Assembly: GCA_014894395.1 (NCBI GenBank)
Contig: JADBLO010000003.1
Coordinates: forward strand, 1-64,000
Length of the DNA: 64,000 bases
Reading direction: 5' to 3'
From: Thermoplasmata archaeon
GTDB taxonomy: Archaea; Thermoplasmatota; E2; DHVEG-1
Both the position numbers and the translations under genes were made by a program. Shown here piece after piece: positions 8,400 through 15,625 of this stretch. Under the pieces are notes generated by a model. It worked only from the letters and a program-made list of their open reading frames with translations. It did not search any database and was not told the origin of the DNA. Each line of letters starts with the position of its first letter. Position 1 is the stretch's first letter.

Positions 8400-8591
8400 G
8401 TGACGAATATGCTTGACCAAGAAATATTAAAGATTGCATCAGAAGGACGAAAATATGATGTTGGAGTTTGTTTCCTCTGTCGAAAACCTTCTGAACTCGA
8501 CCATAAATTGTTATCGCAGTGTCGTCAGATAATCCCGATTTCTTCTGAGAAATATCTTGTTTCAACGTATCCTATTCTTTCAAAAAAGTAA
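8400..8591 (+). pseudogene. C-terminal fragment of a HerA-like DNA translocase
   Basis: 63 codons. 'IASEGRKYDVGVCFLCRKPS', then ELDHKLLSQC and PISSEKYL, follow the HerA/FtsK-like ATPase segment usually read IAxEGRKYGxxLxLxxQRPSELDxxxLSQC. The Walker A and B parts that precede this segment in a real HerA (roughly 500-600 residues) are absent, so this is a relic. In intact family members the position of 'CRKPS' is QRPS, so the key glutamine is also lost. No partner NurA gene is nearby. It suggests turnover of a larger element here. Confidence 0.55.
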
Positions 8592-8610
8592 CGCAGACGT
8601 GGGTTAATAC

Positions 8611-8985
8611 TCACCCAAAAAGGACGTAATCCTTGCCGAAGTAATCCAATTTTTTCATTAATTCGGCTATTTCTTCACGATAATCATTCTCCCATCCATT
8701 CCCAGTTCCCTGGCAATATTTTGGTCGCCACATCCTAAAAATCTTGTATTCAAACTCGAAATAGGCGAGGCGTGATTCACCACGTTCTGTTAACGAAAAT
8801 GCAGTTCCAGTTTCTTTCATTATTTTTTTAACCAATCTATAATGTTGTAGATATTGCAACACATTTATGAGTTCGATTTTTGATACTTCTGCCTCTCGTT
8901 GAAGTTCATCAAAGTCTTTATCACATCTGAACAGCAAACGCATCGTTTTGTATCGCCGGAGCCTGGCTTTTGAAATTTCTCGCAT
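8611..8985 (-). CDS. Winged-helix DNA-binding protein, probably autoregulated
   Basis: About 124 residues from ATG 8985 (MREISKARLRRYKTM), preferred over a GTG at 9018 because that longer start would translate through a perfect palindrome and AGGGTGA lies just before 8985. Residues about 20-75 look like a winged helix: FDELQREAEVSKIELINVLQ, then YRLVKKIMKETGTAFSLTERG. The rest is helical and rich in aromatic residues (MWRPKYCQG). Palindromes with the core GGTTAACC lie 16 and 86 nt upstream of the start, so a homodimeric repressor acting on its own promoter is likely. The target beyond itself is unknown. Confidence 0.7.
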   Translation of the reverse strand: MREISKARLRRYKTMRLLFRCDKDFDELQREAEVSKIELINVLQYLQHYRLVKKIMKETGTAFSLTERGESRLAYFEFEYKIFRMWRPKYCQGTGNGWENDYREEIAELMKKLDYFGKDYVLFG

Positions 8986-9000
8986 TTCACCCTTCTGTAC

Positions 9001-9080
9001 GTGGGTTAACCCACCCACACGAACATAGTAATCGCTTCATTGTTTTGTAGCGTTTTTTCCTCATCGATGTTGGTTAACCA
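9001..9080. promoter_or_regulatory. Two GGTTAACC palindromes upstream of the winged-helix gene
   Basis: GTGGGTTAACCCAC (9001..9014) is a perfect 14-bp palindrome and TGGTTAACCA (9071..9080) a perfect 10-bp one with the same core, spaced 70 bp apart centre to centre within a few bases. They sit in the region upstream of the minus-strand winged-helix gene, as expected of a dimeric repressor operator. Confidence 0.55.
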
Positions 9081-9123
9081 GCGTATGCAATCTACTCTGC
9101 CATACATAAAATTAACTCAAAAA

Positions 9124-9170
9124 GTGGTAGATACTTGAAAATGGGTAAATATTTATACCACCTCAAGTAT
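9124..9170 (+). promoter_or_regulatory. TATA box caught between interleaved inverted repeats
   Basis: GTGGTA (9124) and ATACTTGA (9131) are followed by their reverse complements TACCAC (9156) and TCAAGTAT (9163) in the same order, an a-b-a'-b' layout. A TATA-like TTTATA (9152..9157) lies between, and the small gene at 9193 has GGAGG 9-13 nt upstream of its ATG. This may be an operator for two dimers or a pseudoknot in RNA. Confidence 0.45.
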
Positions 9171-9192
9171 ATGAGATTTGGAGGAAAAAATT

Positions 9193-9309
9193 ATGAAAAA
9201 TATCGAACTGCCCCCAGGCTTGTATATCTGTAAAAGCGAGCCCAAAACAGAAGTGTTATGTCTCTCATTGAAGGAGATGGATGCTGTCTTTACTGAAAAA
9301 CAACAATAG
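9193..9309 (+). CDS. 38-residue peptide gene, unknown
   Basis: MKNIELPPGLYICKSEPKTE followed by 18 more residues ending FTEKQQ and TAG. A strong GGAGG (9180..9184) and a TATA-like element upstream favour real translation. The peptide is soluble, with two separated cysteines and no membrane segment. It could be a mini-regulator or antitoxin-sized protein, but no family is evident. Downstream lies a stable hairpin (9324..9382) and then a second small gene with a similarly strong ribosome binding site. Confidence 0.5.
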   Translation: MKNIELPPGLYICKSEPKTEVLCLSLKEMDAVFTEKQQ

Positions 9310-9323
9310 CAAGACCCATGGGA

Positions 9324-9382
9324 CAGGAACAGTTGTCGCCCTTTTCCTCCAATAGTCCGGCTAAAGGAGACAACTGCTCCTG
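9324..9382 (+). promoter_or_regulatory. Strong hairpin between two mini-genes
   Basis: CAGGAACAGTTGTC (9324..9337) and GACAACTGCTCCTG (9369..9382) are inverted with a single mismatch, giving a 13-14 bp stem around a 31-nt loop. It lies after the stop at 9309 and ends 28 nt before the next start at 9411. It could be a processing site, an attenuator or a terminator; there is no U-run directly after it. Confidence 0.5.
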
Positions 9383-9410
9383 CTTACCAATAAAAAATGG
9401 AGGAAAAAAT

Positions 9411-9599
9411 ATGGAAAAAAAACAGAAAAAAATGACCTTCTATGTTTTGGGTCGACCAACCAGCCCAAAGGGAATTAACCAACGGCAGAAGGTTGCTCTT
9501 TGGGGAAAAATCGCCCACAAATGTTTAACCAGTCCATACGACACGAGCGAGAAGTTTTTTGGTTGTCTTGAATCTGAGGCGGAAAAACGTCTCAGTTAA
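9411..9599 (+). CDS. 62-residue basic protein, unknown
   Basis: Start chosen at ATG 9411 (MEKKQKKMTFYVLGRPTSPK) because GGAGG lies 7-11 nt upstream; an in-frame ATG at 9318 would read through the hairpin. The protein is basic at the N-terminus, ends ESEAEKRLS and has no membrane segment. I do not recognise it. It appears to form a two-gene set with the 38-residue peptide upstream, each with the same type of leader (GGAGGAAAAAA then ATG). Confidence 0.5.
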   Translation: MEKKQKKMTFYVLGRPTSPKGINQRQKVALWGKIAHKCLTSPYDTSEKFFGCLESEAEKRLS

Positions 9600-9609
9600 A
9601 CTACGGGAG

Positions 9610-9636
9610 GAGATACATCACACCCCGATGTGTCTC
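9610..9636 (+). terminator. Hairpin after the mini-gene
   Basis: GAGATACATC (9610..9619) pairs with GATGTGTCTC (9627..9636), a 10-bp stem with one G-T pair and a seven-base loop, 10 nt after the stop at 9599. There is no clear T-run after it, so terminator is only the most likely reading. Confidence 0.3.
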
Positions 9637-9666
9637 TGCCCATATTCTTTCGTTCACTTTTCCGAC

Positions 9667-9888
9667 ATGATAACGGCAAAACCTTACAAAAGTGATTATA
9701 ACACTTTCTTATATTGGAGTTTTTCATCCAAATATGAAGAGAGAGTATTGAGATATTTACTTCGAGAAACAAACACAATCATAAGACATCATCATTTCAT
9801 TACAAAGATTGGCACAGTGAAATCATCAACCCGACAGGTATCCATCGACCGGTGGTCATTGCCTGTTAATCGACCAAAACAATATTAA
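9667..9888 (+). CDS. Possible 73-residue protein, weak
   Basis: The frame from ATG 9667 (MITAKPYKSDYNTFLYWSFS) runs to TAA at 9886..9888. Composition is protein-like, with an amphipathic stretch EERVLRYLLRETNT, but there is no good ribosome binding site and no recognisable family. It fills most of the 314-base gap before the HNH gene. It may be a relic of a longer gene. Apart from this frame and the hairpin at 9610 I see nothing in 9600..9913. Confidence 0.25.
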   Translation: MITAKPYKSDYNTFLYWSFSSKYEERVLRYLLRETNTIIRHHHFITKIGTVKSSTRQVSIDRWSLPVNRPKQY

Positions 9889-9913
9889 TATCATAATCAA
9901 TCGGCAACACAGG

Positions 9914-10243
9914 ATGAGCACAAAATCGAAAGTAAAACAAAGAGATAATTTTCAATGTCAGATATGCGGTGATTTTAGGGGTAAGATGTATTTCACTGGA
10001 GTATGTGTTGAGACAGAAGCACATCATATTATTCCAAAGTCGAAGGGGGGACTAACTGAGCCTGATAATTTTATTACTCTATGTGACCTCTGTCATGCTG
10101 TATTGCATAGTGAAAAGTGGAAATACCAATTTGGTGATAAAGGAACTCCAGAGAATATGGGAGAAATTAAAAAAGAGTTTGAGGATTATATCAGATATTT
10201 AAGGATTGAAAGAGAAAGTACAAAAACAGAATTAAAAAATTAA
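9914..10243 (+). CDS. HNH endonuclease
   Basis: A 109-residue stand-alone HNH nuclease. CQICG at about residues 14-18 and CDLCH at about 52-56 make the zinc-holding cysteine pairs; EAHHIIPKSKGG is the catalytic H-H strand, followed by the asparagine in DNFITL and the final histidine in AVLHSEKW. This is the beta-beta-alpha-metal fold that nicks or cuts DNA. Stand-alone HNH proteins occur in restriction systems, phages and homing elements, and its setting near a type III system and an ORF-less intron fits the mobile character of the region. Whether it is linked to either is not shown. Confidence 0.85.
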   Translation: MSTKSKVKQRDNFQCQICGDFRGKMYFTGVCVETEAHHIIPKSKGGLTEPDNFITLCDLCHAVLHSEKWKYQFGDKGTPENMGEIKKEFEDYIRYLRIERESTKTELKN

Positions 10244-10302
10244 ATTTCTAATGATTAAACAAATAAGAGAAGGAATAGAAAAATTGTGAATTGAGGAAAG
10301 AA

Positions 10303-11277
10303 ATGGTGAGAGAACCTGTTCATCTTTCAGATTGGATTCAATATCTTATTGCACAAAAAAATCATGTTTATTCTCTATTAGCTGGACTTATCGCCCTTTT
10401 TTCAATCTTTATAGTCCTTTTTATTTGGTATATAGATAATTCTAATTATTTAGGAATAATACTAAGTCTTGTATTTAGCTTTTACATCGTACGGGTAATA
10501 TTCAATCTCGGAACAAATAAAAATTCTAAATTAAATCGACCAAAACTTCTTCTTGAAAAAATTATGCAAAATCCACTTGAAATAGAAGTTGATGATATAA
10601 GAAGAGAATGGTATAGGGGGAATGATAGAATGGCGAGAAGATATCAAAATATTATACATAATATAATTTTTTGTATAGGAATTATATTAATGTTTATTGG
10701 TGTCATAATAATATATCTTTCATTGAATTTCAGTGACCTATCACTTAAGGTAGGAACACTTTCAGCAGGACTTGGTAGTTTATCTTTTGGTATCGCACTC
10801 TGCTCTATAGTAATATCTTTTAAATCTGATGAAAAAATGATAGAAATTCAGAATATGAATTTCCTAGAAGCGTTAAGTGATTTTGAATTTGCAAGGATGG
10901 AATTTAATGTTGGTCATTATGGTCTTGGGGTTTTTATATGGCGTTCATTAAACGAGATAAAGAGAATTTCTGAATTAAATAGAACTCAAATTAAACCTAG
11001 ACATCAACAAGATTTTATTAGTCGTTTTTGTGGTTCCTTAGAAGTTTTTTTAACAGATGCCAATTCTTGGCAACATATTGGTGAAAACAGGGAATCACGT
11101 GGGATGCAAGAAAATATTATAAAAATGTTTGTAATAATTTTAAATTATGAAAGATTACCAGAAGAAACAACTAGACTTAGCATATTAACGCAAAGGATGG
11201 GAAGACTTGATAATGAGTCATTGTTAGATTTTATTAATAGACTTAGAGCAGAGTACAATATCCATGTAGAAGAGTGA
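10303..11277 (+). CDS. Membrane protein with four hydrophobic segments, unknown
   Basis: 324 residues from ATG 10303, preferred over TTG 10291 because GAGGA lies 6-7 nt upstream of it. Hydrophobic segments are visible near residues 20-40, 45-63, 118-140 and 150-172, in two pairs separated by a basic loop. The C-terminal 150 residues are soluble and helical, with EIKRISELNRTQIKPRHQQD and an ending EYNIHVEE. No enzyme motif is visible. It is followed within 5 nt by a tiny lipoprotein gene, then by two further small genes, all on the plus strand, likely one transcript. Confidence 0.65.
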   Translation: MVREPVHLSDWIQYLIAQKNHVYSLLAGLIALFSIFIVLFIWYIDNSNYLGIILSLVFSFYIVRVIFNLGTNKNSKLNRPKLLLEKIMQNPLEIEVDDIRREWYRGNDRMARRYQNIIHNIIFCIGIILMFIGVIIIYLSLNFSDLSLKVGTLSAGLGSLSFGIALCSIVISFKSDEKMIEIQNMNFLEALSDFEFARMEFNVGHYGLGVFIWRSLNEIKRISELNRTQIKPRHQQDFISRFCGSLEVFLTDANSWQHIGENRESRGMQENIIKMFVIILNYERLPEETTRLSILTQRMGRLDNESLLDFINRLRAEYNIHVEE

Positions 11278-11281
11278 TAAC

Positions 11282-11383
11282 ATGAAAAAACAATTAGTAA
11301 TCCTTGGGCTAGTAACACTTCTTATTTGCATATCTTTGAGTGGATGTACTAATTCAATTGATATTGAAAAAAATAGGAGGTAA
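11282..11383 (+). CDS. Very short lipoprotein (33 aa), probably truncated
   Basis: MKKQLVILGLVTLLICISLS then GCTNS gives a textbook lipoprotein signal: basic start, hydrophobic core and lipobox LSGC. After the acylated cysteine only 11 residues remain before the stop, so either this is a lipopeptide or the exported domain has been lost. The ATG lies 5 nt after the stop of the membrane protein gene, so the two are probably translated from one mRNA. Confidence 0.5.
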   Translation: MKKQLVILGLVTLLICISLSGCTNSIDIEKNRR

Positions 11384-11432
11384 ATCATAGAAATAAAGGA
11401 TGATTTATATCGGAGGTATATTTTGAAAAAGA

Positions 11433-11726
11433 ATGTTAAGAAATTACAATTTGGAGGAAAAAACTGAGAATACGGGGGTAGTTACTTTGGTTTTAACAGA
11501 TAGAGCAATTGATATAATTTTAGACCTTTTTGAAACACTAGAAGATGCATTATCCTATGATTATATTAAAGAACAGTTAAAGGAACACAGTTATAAAAAA
11601 CCTGACATAGTAATTAGGGAGTTAATCAATGAAGGGATTTTACAAATTGATGAGTTTGAACCCGAGATGTACTTAGCACTTACGGAATATGGAGAAGAAC
11701 TCTGGGAGGAAATGTATGGGGAGTGA
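11433..11726 (+). CDS. Small winged-helix-like protein
   Basis: 97 residues. The middle part, TDRAIDIILDLFETLEDALSY followed by EQLKEHSYKKPDIVIRELINEGILQI, has the helix-turn-helix-strand rhythm of a winged-helix domain, and LALTEYGEELWEEMYGE resembles the closing wing and helix of such proteins. No ligand or partner can be named. The start has no strong ribosome site; a later GTG or TTG start is possible. The last four codons overlap the start of the next gene, so the pair is likely coupled. Confidence 0.55.
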   Translation: MLRNYNLEEKTENTGVVTLVLTDRAIDIILDLFETLEDALSYDYIKEQLKEHSYKKPDIVIRELINEGILQIDEFEPEMYLALTEYGEELWEEMYGE

Positions 11727-12042
11727 TAAATCGAATAGTAAATCAGATAAAAAATACAGAAAAACCAGAGAAACAGAAGCAGTTATTAAAAGAGACATCA
11801 GAGATGAAGTTGAATTACTTAGAACGGAAGTCAGAAATACAAGAGACAGTATGTTACAGAGTTTATCCCTGCTGATAGGTTTTATCGGAATTATTTTTGC
11901 AGTGATTATCGGAGCTGCATTTCAACCGAATGTTCTCTTTAATCCAAATCCAGCAATTATAGGTCTTCTTTCATTAGTTGTTGCAATGGCGTTAATCTGG
12001 TTTATTTGTAATATTTATCGATGGTTAAAAAAAACGTTATGA
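11716..12042 (+). CDS. Coiled-coil protein with two C-terminal membrane helices
   Basis: 108 residues from ATG 11716, chosen because GGGAGGAA lies just upstream and this gives the usual 11-nt overlap with the preceding gene; a frame-internal ATG at 11689 has no such site. The N-terminal 50 residues are charged and helical (RDIRDEVELLRTEVRNTRDS), followed by hydrophobic helices at about 54-72 and 84-101. It resembles small membrane-tethered partner proteins, but the family is unknown. Its position after the winged-helix-like gene hints at a sensor-regulator pair; this is inference. Confidence 0.6.
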   Translation: MGSDKSNSKSDKKYRKTRETEAVIKRDIRDEVELLRTEVRNTRDSMLQSLSLLIGFIGIIFAVIIGAAFQPNVLFNPNPAIIGLLSLVVAMALIWFICNIYRWLKKTL

Positions 12043-12104
12043 AATTATGAGAATTGGATGCAGAAAAGAAATCCTGATGTAATAGTTACACTTGCATTCA
12101 ACAA

Positions 12105-12139
12105 CCGTCAATCATTGTCATGCCGGTAATCTTGTGTTC
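12105..12139 (+). repeat. tRNA-3'-end-like repeat, copy 1 (truncated)
   Basis: CCGTCAATCATTGTCATGCC followed by GGTAATCTTGTGTTC matches copies 2, 6 and 7 up to the start of the T-loop. The T-stem 3' side and acceptor end are missing, replaced by CACATCGG. It is the leftmost and most decayed copy found, 62 nt after the stop of the coiled-coil gene. Confidence 0.6.
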
Positions 12140-12181
12140 CACATCGGTCATATCGTTACAAAGGTCGACAATCAGCCTTTA

Positions 12182-12275
12182 ACGGGTCAAATGCCATTGT
12201 TCTAGGCCCGTAGACGCATTCCACGGTGTGAACGAGCCTCTCTTTCATGGGGGGGGAGTTGGTACGTCACCGTGG
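12182..12275. other. Gap 12043..12401 with two GC-rich inverted repeats
   Basis: ACGGG (12182) pairs with CCCGT (12207..12211), and CCACGGTG (12221..12228) pairs with CACCGTGG (12268..12275) around a 39-nt loop containing a run of nine G. GC-rich stems in an AT-rich region could mark a structured RNA or a decayed RNA gene. No gene is visible in this gap apart from the truncated tRNA-like repeat at 12105. Confidence 0.3.
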
Positions 12276-12401
12276 CTCTAAACAAGCCGTTTCTACTTTT
12301 CCTTCCGCTTCAGATTAAGAGTATAGTTTTTAAAGAAAAAATTGTTACAAATCAGCAAGGTAGATGCAAAGGAAATGTGAAAAATAGCGAGGAGATAAAA
12401 A

Positions 12402-12710
12402 ATGAAGAAAGTTGGTTATTCGACAGTGGACGAAATACTTACAGACATTCTCAAAACATGTCCGTTTGCATTACAGGAGGCTGCAAAGAAAATGACAGCC
12501 GATGAATTTCGTATTTCCCAGCATTTTAACCTTAGAATGACAATCAGAAACAAATATTTTTATGGGAATCCCAAGCGAGAACAACTTGTCAAAAGTTTAG
12601 GCAACAAAAAAAAGTACATGTTTCTTGACGGAGATGTTCTCTCGCACATCGTTCTGGAGGCACTATATCGGAAAATTACAACTGAAAGCAAACAAAAAAC
12701 CATGAAATGA
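12402..12710 (+). CDS. Small helical protein, unknown
   Basis: 102 residues starting at ATG 12402 behind GAGGAG. The sequence is soluble and mostly helical: VDEILTDILKTCPFALQEAA, then KMTADEFRISQHFNLRMTIR. A C-terminal basic tail ends SKQKTMK. There is no cysteine cluster or catalytic motif. It lies between the structured gap and the GGR/KKK mini-protein on the opposite strand. I cannot assign it to a family. Confidence 0.6.
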   Translation: MKKVGYSTVDEILTDILKTCPFALQEAAKKMTADEFRISQHFNLRMTIRNKYFYGNPKREQLVKSLGNKKKYMFLDGDVLSHIVLEALYRKITTESKQKTMK

Positions 12711-12767
12711 AAAAAGGGAGTCCAGCTGGTGTGGAAAGGTAGATAAAAAAGAAGAAAAAGAAAAATA

Positions 12768-12959
12768 TTATTTCTTTTTTAGATATGGTAATCCTGTTCG
12801 TTTGTTGATACCAGTTGTATATCCATCTGGCATATCGCAGGGTTTGCCACTTTTTGGTTTGTTTCCTGCTTTGCAAAAAAAGTATATTTTCTGGTTTCTT
12901 CCGCCTTTCAACTCGACTTCACGTGTGTGTAGGACATACCCATCTTTTTCAAAAGCCAT
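12768..12959 (-). CDS. GGR/KKK-type mini-protein, copy A (63 aa)
   Basis: MAFEKDGYVLHTREVELKGG at the N-terminus, KIYFFCK in the middle, and INKRTGLPYLKKK at the end. A clear homologue lies at 53573..53758 (MPYIHEGWTLYKRDVTLKGG ... VNKRTGLPYLKKK), about 65% similar by eye. Start chosen at 12959 because GAGGAAATA precedes that ATG and the paralogue starts at the same place; a TATA box lies at 12993..13002. Small, basic and beta-rich, with aromatic residues on alternate positions, it could be a nucleic-acid binder, but the function is unknown. Confidence 0.75.
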   Translation of the reverse strand: MAFEKDGYVLHTREVELKGGRNQKIYFFCKAGNKPKSGKPCDMPDGYTTGINKRTGLPYLKKK

Positions 12960-12992
12960 ATTATTTCCTCGGAGTAGCATAAGGAGGGAATA

Positions 12993-13002
12993 TTATATAA
13001 AG
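12993..13002 (-). promoter_or_regulatory. TATA box for mini-protein A
   Basis: Read on the minus strand this is CTTTATATAA, about 35-40 nt upstream of the ATG at 12959, giving a short leader with the ribosome site GAGGAAATA. Confidence 0.5.
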
Positions 13003-13198
13003 GTTCCCTGACCGAAGGCAACTCAACGACTACCTGCACAAAAAATGTTTAAATGTATAGGTTTTTAAGTAAGAACCAACAGAGTAACAAACCTTGTTGT
13101 TTCCTTTTCATTAAAAATTGGTGAGAGATGAACTGGGTTTTTTTGGTTATCCAATTCAGCTCACATGTTTAGGTTTATGTTTGGTGTTTTTATCGGTT

Positions 13199-13735
13199 TT
13201 ATGTCGGCACGATTTGGCTTGTAAAGGTGTATGTTCCGAATGCCGCTTCTTCAAATGTAACTGCTATCTGATTTACATCTGTTTGTCCTGCTTCCCACGT
13301 TATTGATGGTATTGGTCCATAAGCAAAACTAATCGTATACGAGTTTATTGGTGTAGCTGTTAGTGTATACCACTCAGTCCATGAACCAGTTGTACTTGAC
13401 CAGGTTCTTGCTTGTACTAAACTAAAATCGGCGCCAGTTAATCCATCATAATTTGTTACAATGTTTTTGCCATTTCCAGTTATTGGTGCGTTTGCTTTGT
13501 TTATAGTTTTCACATAGAATGTTACTGTCTCTCCGCCATGAACACCTGGAAAATCAATTGTGCCATCTATAACATACCCTGAGTTATCGCCTGAAATCGA
13601 TTGCTCCATAGGCGATGAAACAGTTGTCGTTGTAGTCACTGTACCGCTCAAATAGGTTAGTAATGCTCCACTTGCTATCATACTTCCAGCGATAAGAACT
13701 GCTAATACTGCAATGATTTTACTTGTTCTCTTCAT
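13199..13735 (-). CDS. Secreted beta-sandwich protein, TasA/camelysin-like
   Basis: 178 residues. The N-terminus (KIIAVLAVLIAGSMIASGAL, then LTYLSGTVTTTTTVSSP) is a signal segment like those of SipW-dependent TasA/camelysin proteins, where the cleavage zone is followed by a Ser/Thr-rich strand. The rest alternates strands rich in T, S, G and Y, with VHGGETVTFYVKTIN typical of an immunoglobulin-like or jelly-roll fold, and only one charged loop. It is probably exported and may polymerise or decorate the surface. It is monocistronic: TACCTCC just upstream reads GGAGGTA on the coding strand. Family placement is by pattern only. Confidence 0.65.
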   Translation of the reverse strand: MKRTSKIIAVLAVLIAGSMIASGALLTYLSGTVTTTTTVSSPMEQSISGDNSGYVIDGTIDFPGVHGGETVTFYVKTINKANAPITGNGKNIVTNYDGLTGADFSLVQARTWSSTTGSWTEWYTLTATPINSYTISFAYGPIPSITWEAGQTDVNQIAVTFEEAAFGTYTFTSQIVPT

Positions 13736-14030
13736 AACTTTTTTACCTCCTTTTCAGTTACTTCTGCTTTATTTTCTTCTGTAAGGCGAAGTGCAAAGCC
13801 GAACGTCTCCCCCAAGCATTATACCAGAGAAGCGAGCAAGAAAAAATCATGAACTTCGTAAGGAAGAATAAACACCTCGGGGAGAGGCGAATTTTTTTCT
13901 TCCTCGCTTCCATGTGGTGCCTGCTAACAATTATTACGAACATAGAATCATATGGACATTATTTAAAATAATAAGGAACTCAACTCCATAGGTCTTTAAA
14001 TACTAGTAATACTTTTTAAAGTGATAGCTT

Positions 14031-14255
14031 ATGGAAGGCCTTTGTAAGGACGAAAAAGAGAATATCTCCAAATTCATTGAGTTATCTCTTTCACTGTTGC
14101 AGCATGGATTTGATGAGATGGAGATGCAGAAAAGGCTCGAGTTTGTCAAACTCTTAGGAGCGACTGCTGAGTTCTGGGTCGAGAAAACCTACGGCAGAAT
14201 GCTGATTCTTGAACATCGTGTTTCGGAGTTAGAGAAAATCGTGAAAAAACGATAA
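14031..14255 (+). CDS. Small helical protein, unknown (74 aa)
   Basis: 74 residues: MEGLCKDEKENISKFIELSL, a central region ending LGATAEFWVEKTYGRM, and a C-terminal heptad-like helix LEHRVSELEKIVKKR. It is soluble and probably forms a coiled coil. CTTTAAATAC about 31-40 nt before the ATG is a TATA candidate, so the mRNA would be leaderless or nearly so. No family is recognised. The first long copy of the tRNA-like repeat starts 110 nt after its stop. Confidence 0.6.
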   Translation: MEGLCKDEKENISKFIELSLSLLQHGFDEMEMQKRLEFVKLLGATAEFWVEKTYGRMLILEHRVSELEKIVKKR

Positions 14256-14365
14256 CCCTGCACCATCTTAACCTCTGTACCTCCCAGACTTTCCAGACCC
14301 CTTATTTCCATGGAAAGCAATGGAAAGAAATTATATATCGAGGAAAGGCTTGATTATTGGAATTA

Positions 14366-14420
14366 TCATCCGTCAATCCTTGTCATGCCGGTAATCTGGT
14401 GTTCAAATCCCTTCCCCTGC
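14366..14420 (+). repeat. tRNA-3'-end-like repeat, copy 2 (long form)
   Basis: TCATCCGTCAATCCTTGTCA then TGCCGG, GTGTTCAAATCCC and TTCCCCTGC. The part from CCTTGTCAT onward reads as anticodon loop (GTC in anticodon position), variable region, T-loop TTCAAAT and acceptor strand CCCCTGC. The sequence 5' of the loop does not form a tRNA half. Near-identical long copies are at 19569 and 20602. Confidence 0.75.
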
Positions 14421-14504
14421 TTGCGTTCTTAAAACGACATTTCTCTCATATTGACATTCACTTAGACGGACTTGGCGAGCCCGCATTGATTTTTTTTATC
14501 TTTT

Positions 14505-15515
14505 TTATGTAGGGGAAGCACCGGTTTCATACTCATCAGCGATTTCTCCAAATATTTCTTCTATTAAATCCTCCATAGAGACAAGACCTCTGGTTTTGCC
14601 ATCTGCTGTTTGTAACAACGCAAGATGTGTTTTCTTTGCTTTCATGATACGTAGTACATCATCTATTTTCATACTCGAATCTATTTTCAAAATAGGGCGT
14701 ATGATTGATTTCACAGGGACATTTTTTTCCGTAACAGCTAACGTATCTTTCACATGGACCATGCCGATGATATCATCCAGATTATTTCTATAGACAGGGA
14801 ATCGAGAATAACCTGTTTGAATTGATTTCTGTATAAGGTCTGCAATGGTATCATTTTCTTGAAGAAAAACTACGTTCTCATTTGGTGTATACACTTCAGA
14901 AGCGTGTGTCTCATCAAATTTGAATACATCTTTGACCATTTCTCGTTCATCACGTGCAATAGTCCCTTCTGCTTCACCAAGGCGCATCATCGCCATTATT
15001 TCTCTCTCTGTTATAATAGACCGACTTCTACCTTTTCCTCCAACGAGTCGTATCAGACCGTTCGAGATACTTGTCAGCAGAAGAACCAGTGGATGAAATA
15101 TCTTGGTAATGAATGCAAGCGGTCGTGCCACTCGTAAGGCGAAACGCATGTTCCGTATCCCATATGATTTCGGCGTGCTTTCACCAAAAATAATGACCAA
15201 CAGTATCATCACAACCGTGGCAATGCCGATACCGATGTTACCGAAAATGATAGTAGCAATAGTGCCTGCGATAATCGAAGCGAGTATAGTTACAAGATTG
15301 CTTCCGATGAGAATAGCGCTAATGACATTCTCTGGATTCTGTAAAAGCCGGTCTAAGATAATCGCATGTTTCTCTCCTTCTCGTGCTTTTTCTTTTATTA
15401 TTGCACGATTAATAGAAACAAACGCCATTTCAGCACTAGAAAAAAATGCAGAAAGTAAGATAAGGCATATTACAACTAAAATACCAATAATTATCCATAA
15501 CATTATATTTTGCAC
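14505..15515 (-). CDS. CNNM/CorB-family transporter (DUF21-CBS)
   Basis: 336 residues. Residues 1-about 150 contain three to four membrane helices with the DUF21 signatures FFSSAEMAFVSINRA and GESTPKSYGIRN; a CBS pair follows (YSRFPVYRNNLDDIIGMVHV, then LVSMEDLIEEIFGEIADEYE). This is the CorC/HlyC-CNNM family of divalent cation (Mg2+/Co2+) exporters or regulators, with the CBS pair sensing nucleotides. The C-terminal CorC_HlyC domain common in bacteria is absent, as in many archaeal members. It looks like a normal housekeeping gene, yet it lies between tRNA-like repeat copies 2 and 3. Confidence 0.88.
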   Translation of the reverse strand: MQNIMLWIIIGILVVICLILLSAFFSSAEMAFVSINRAIIKEKAREGEKHAIILDRLLQNPENVISAILIGSNLVTILASIIAGTIATIIFGNIGIGIATVVMILLVIIFGESTPKSYGIRNMRFALRVARPLAFITKIFHPLVLLLTSISNGLIRLVGGKGRSRSIITEREIMAMMRLGEAEGTIARDEREMVKDVFKFDETHASEVYTPNENVVFLQENDTIADLIQKSIQTGYSRFPVYRNNLDDIIGMVHVKDTLAVTEKNVPVKSIIRPILKIDSSMKIDDVLRIMKAKKTHLALLQTADGKTRGLVSMEDLIEEIFGEIADEYETGASPT

Positions 15516-15588
15516 TCAGAGAATATTTTTCGATTTATGTATGGAACATAGAGCATATTCTTAACTTTAACTCCACGATTCTTTAAGG

Positions 15589-15604
15589 AATCCCTTCCCC
15601 TGCA
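15589..15604 (+). repeat. tRNA-3'-end-like repeat, copy 3 (acceptor part only)
   Basis: AATCCCTTCCCCTGCA followed by CTTTTTTT. Only the T-arm 3' side and acceptor strand survive. It is followed 16 nt later by AACAAAGACTTAAATA, which recurs after copy 5 (AACAAAGATTTAAATA); both lead into secreted beta-helix genes. Confidence 0.6.
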
Positions 15605-15625
15605 CTTTTTTTAACCTAACAAAGA

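Noticed and set aside
15103-15564. Plus-strand 153-codon frame opposite the CNNM gene
   Set aside because: It mirrors the coding sequence of the CNNM transporter, whose motifs are clear on the other strand.
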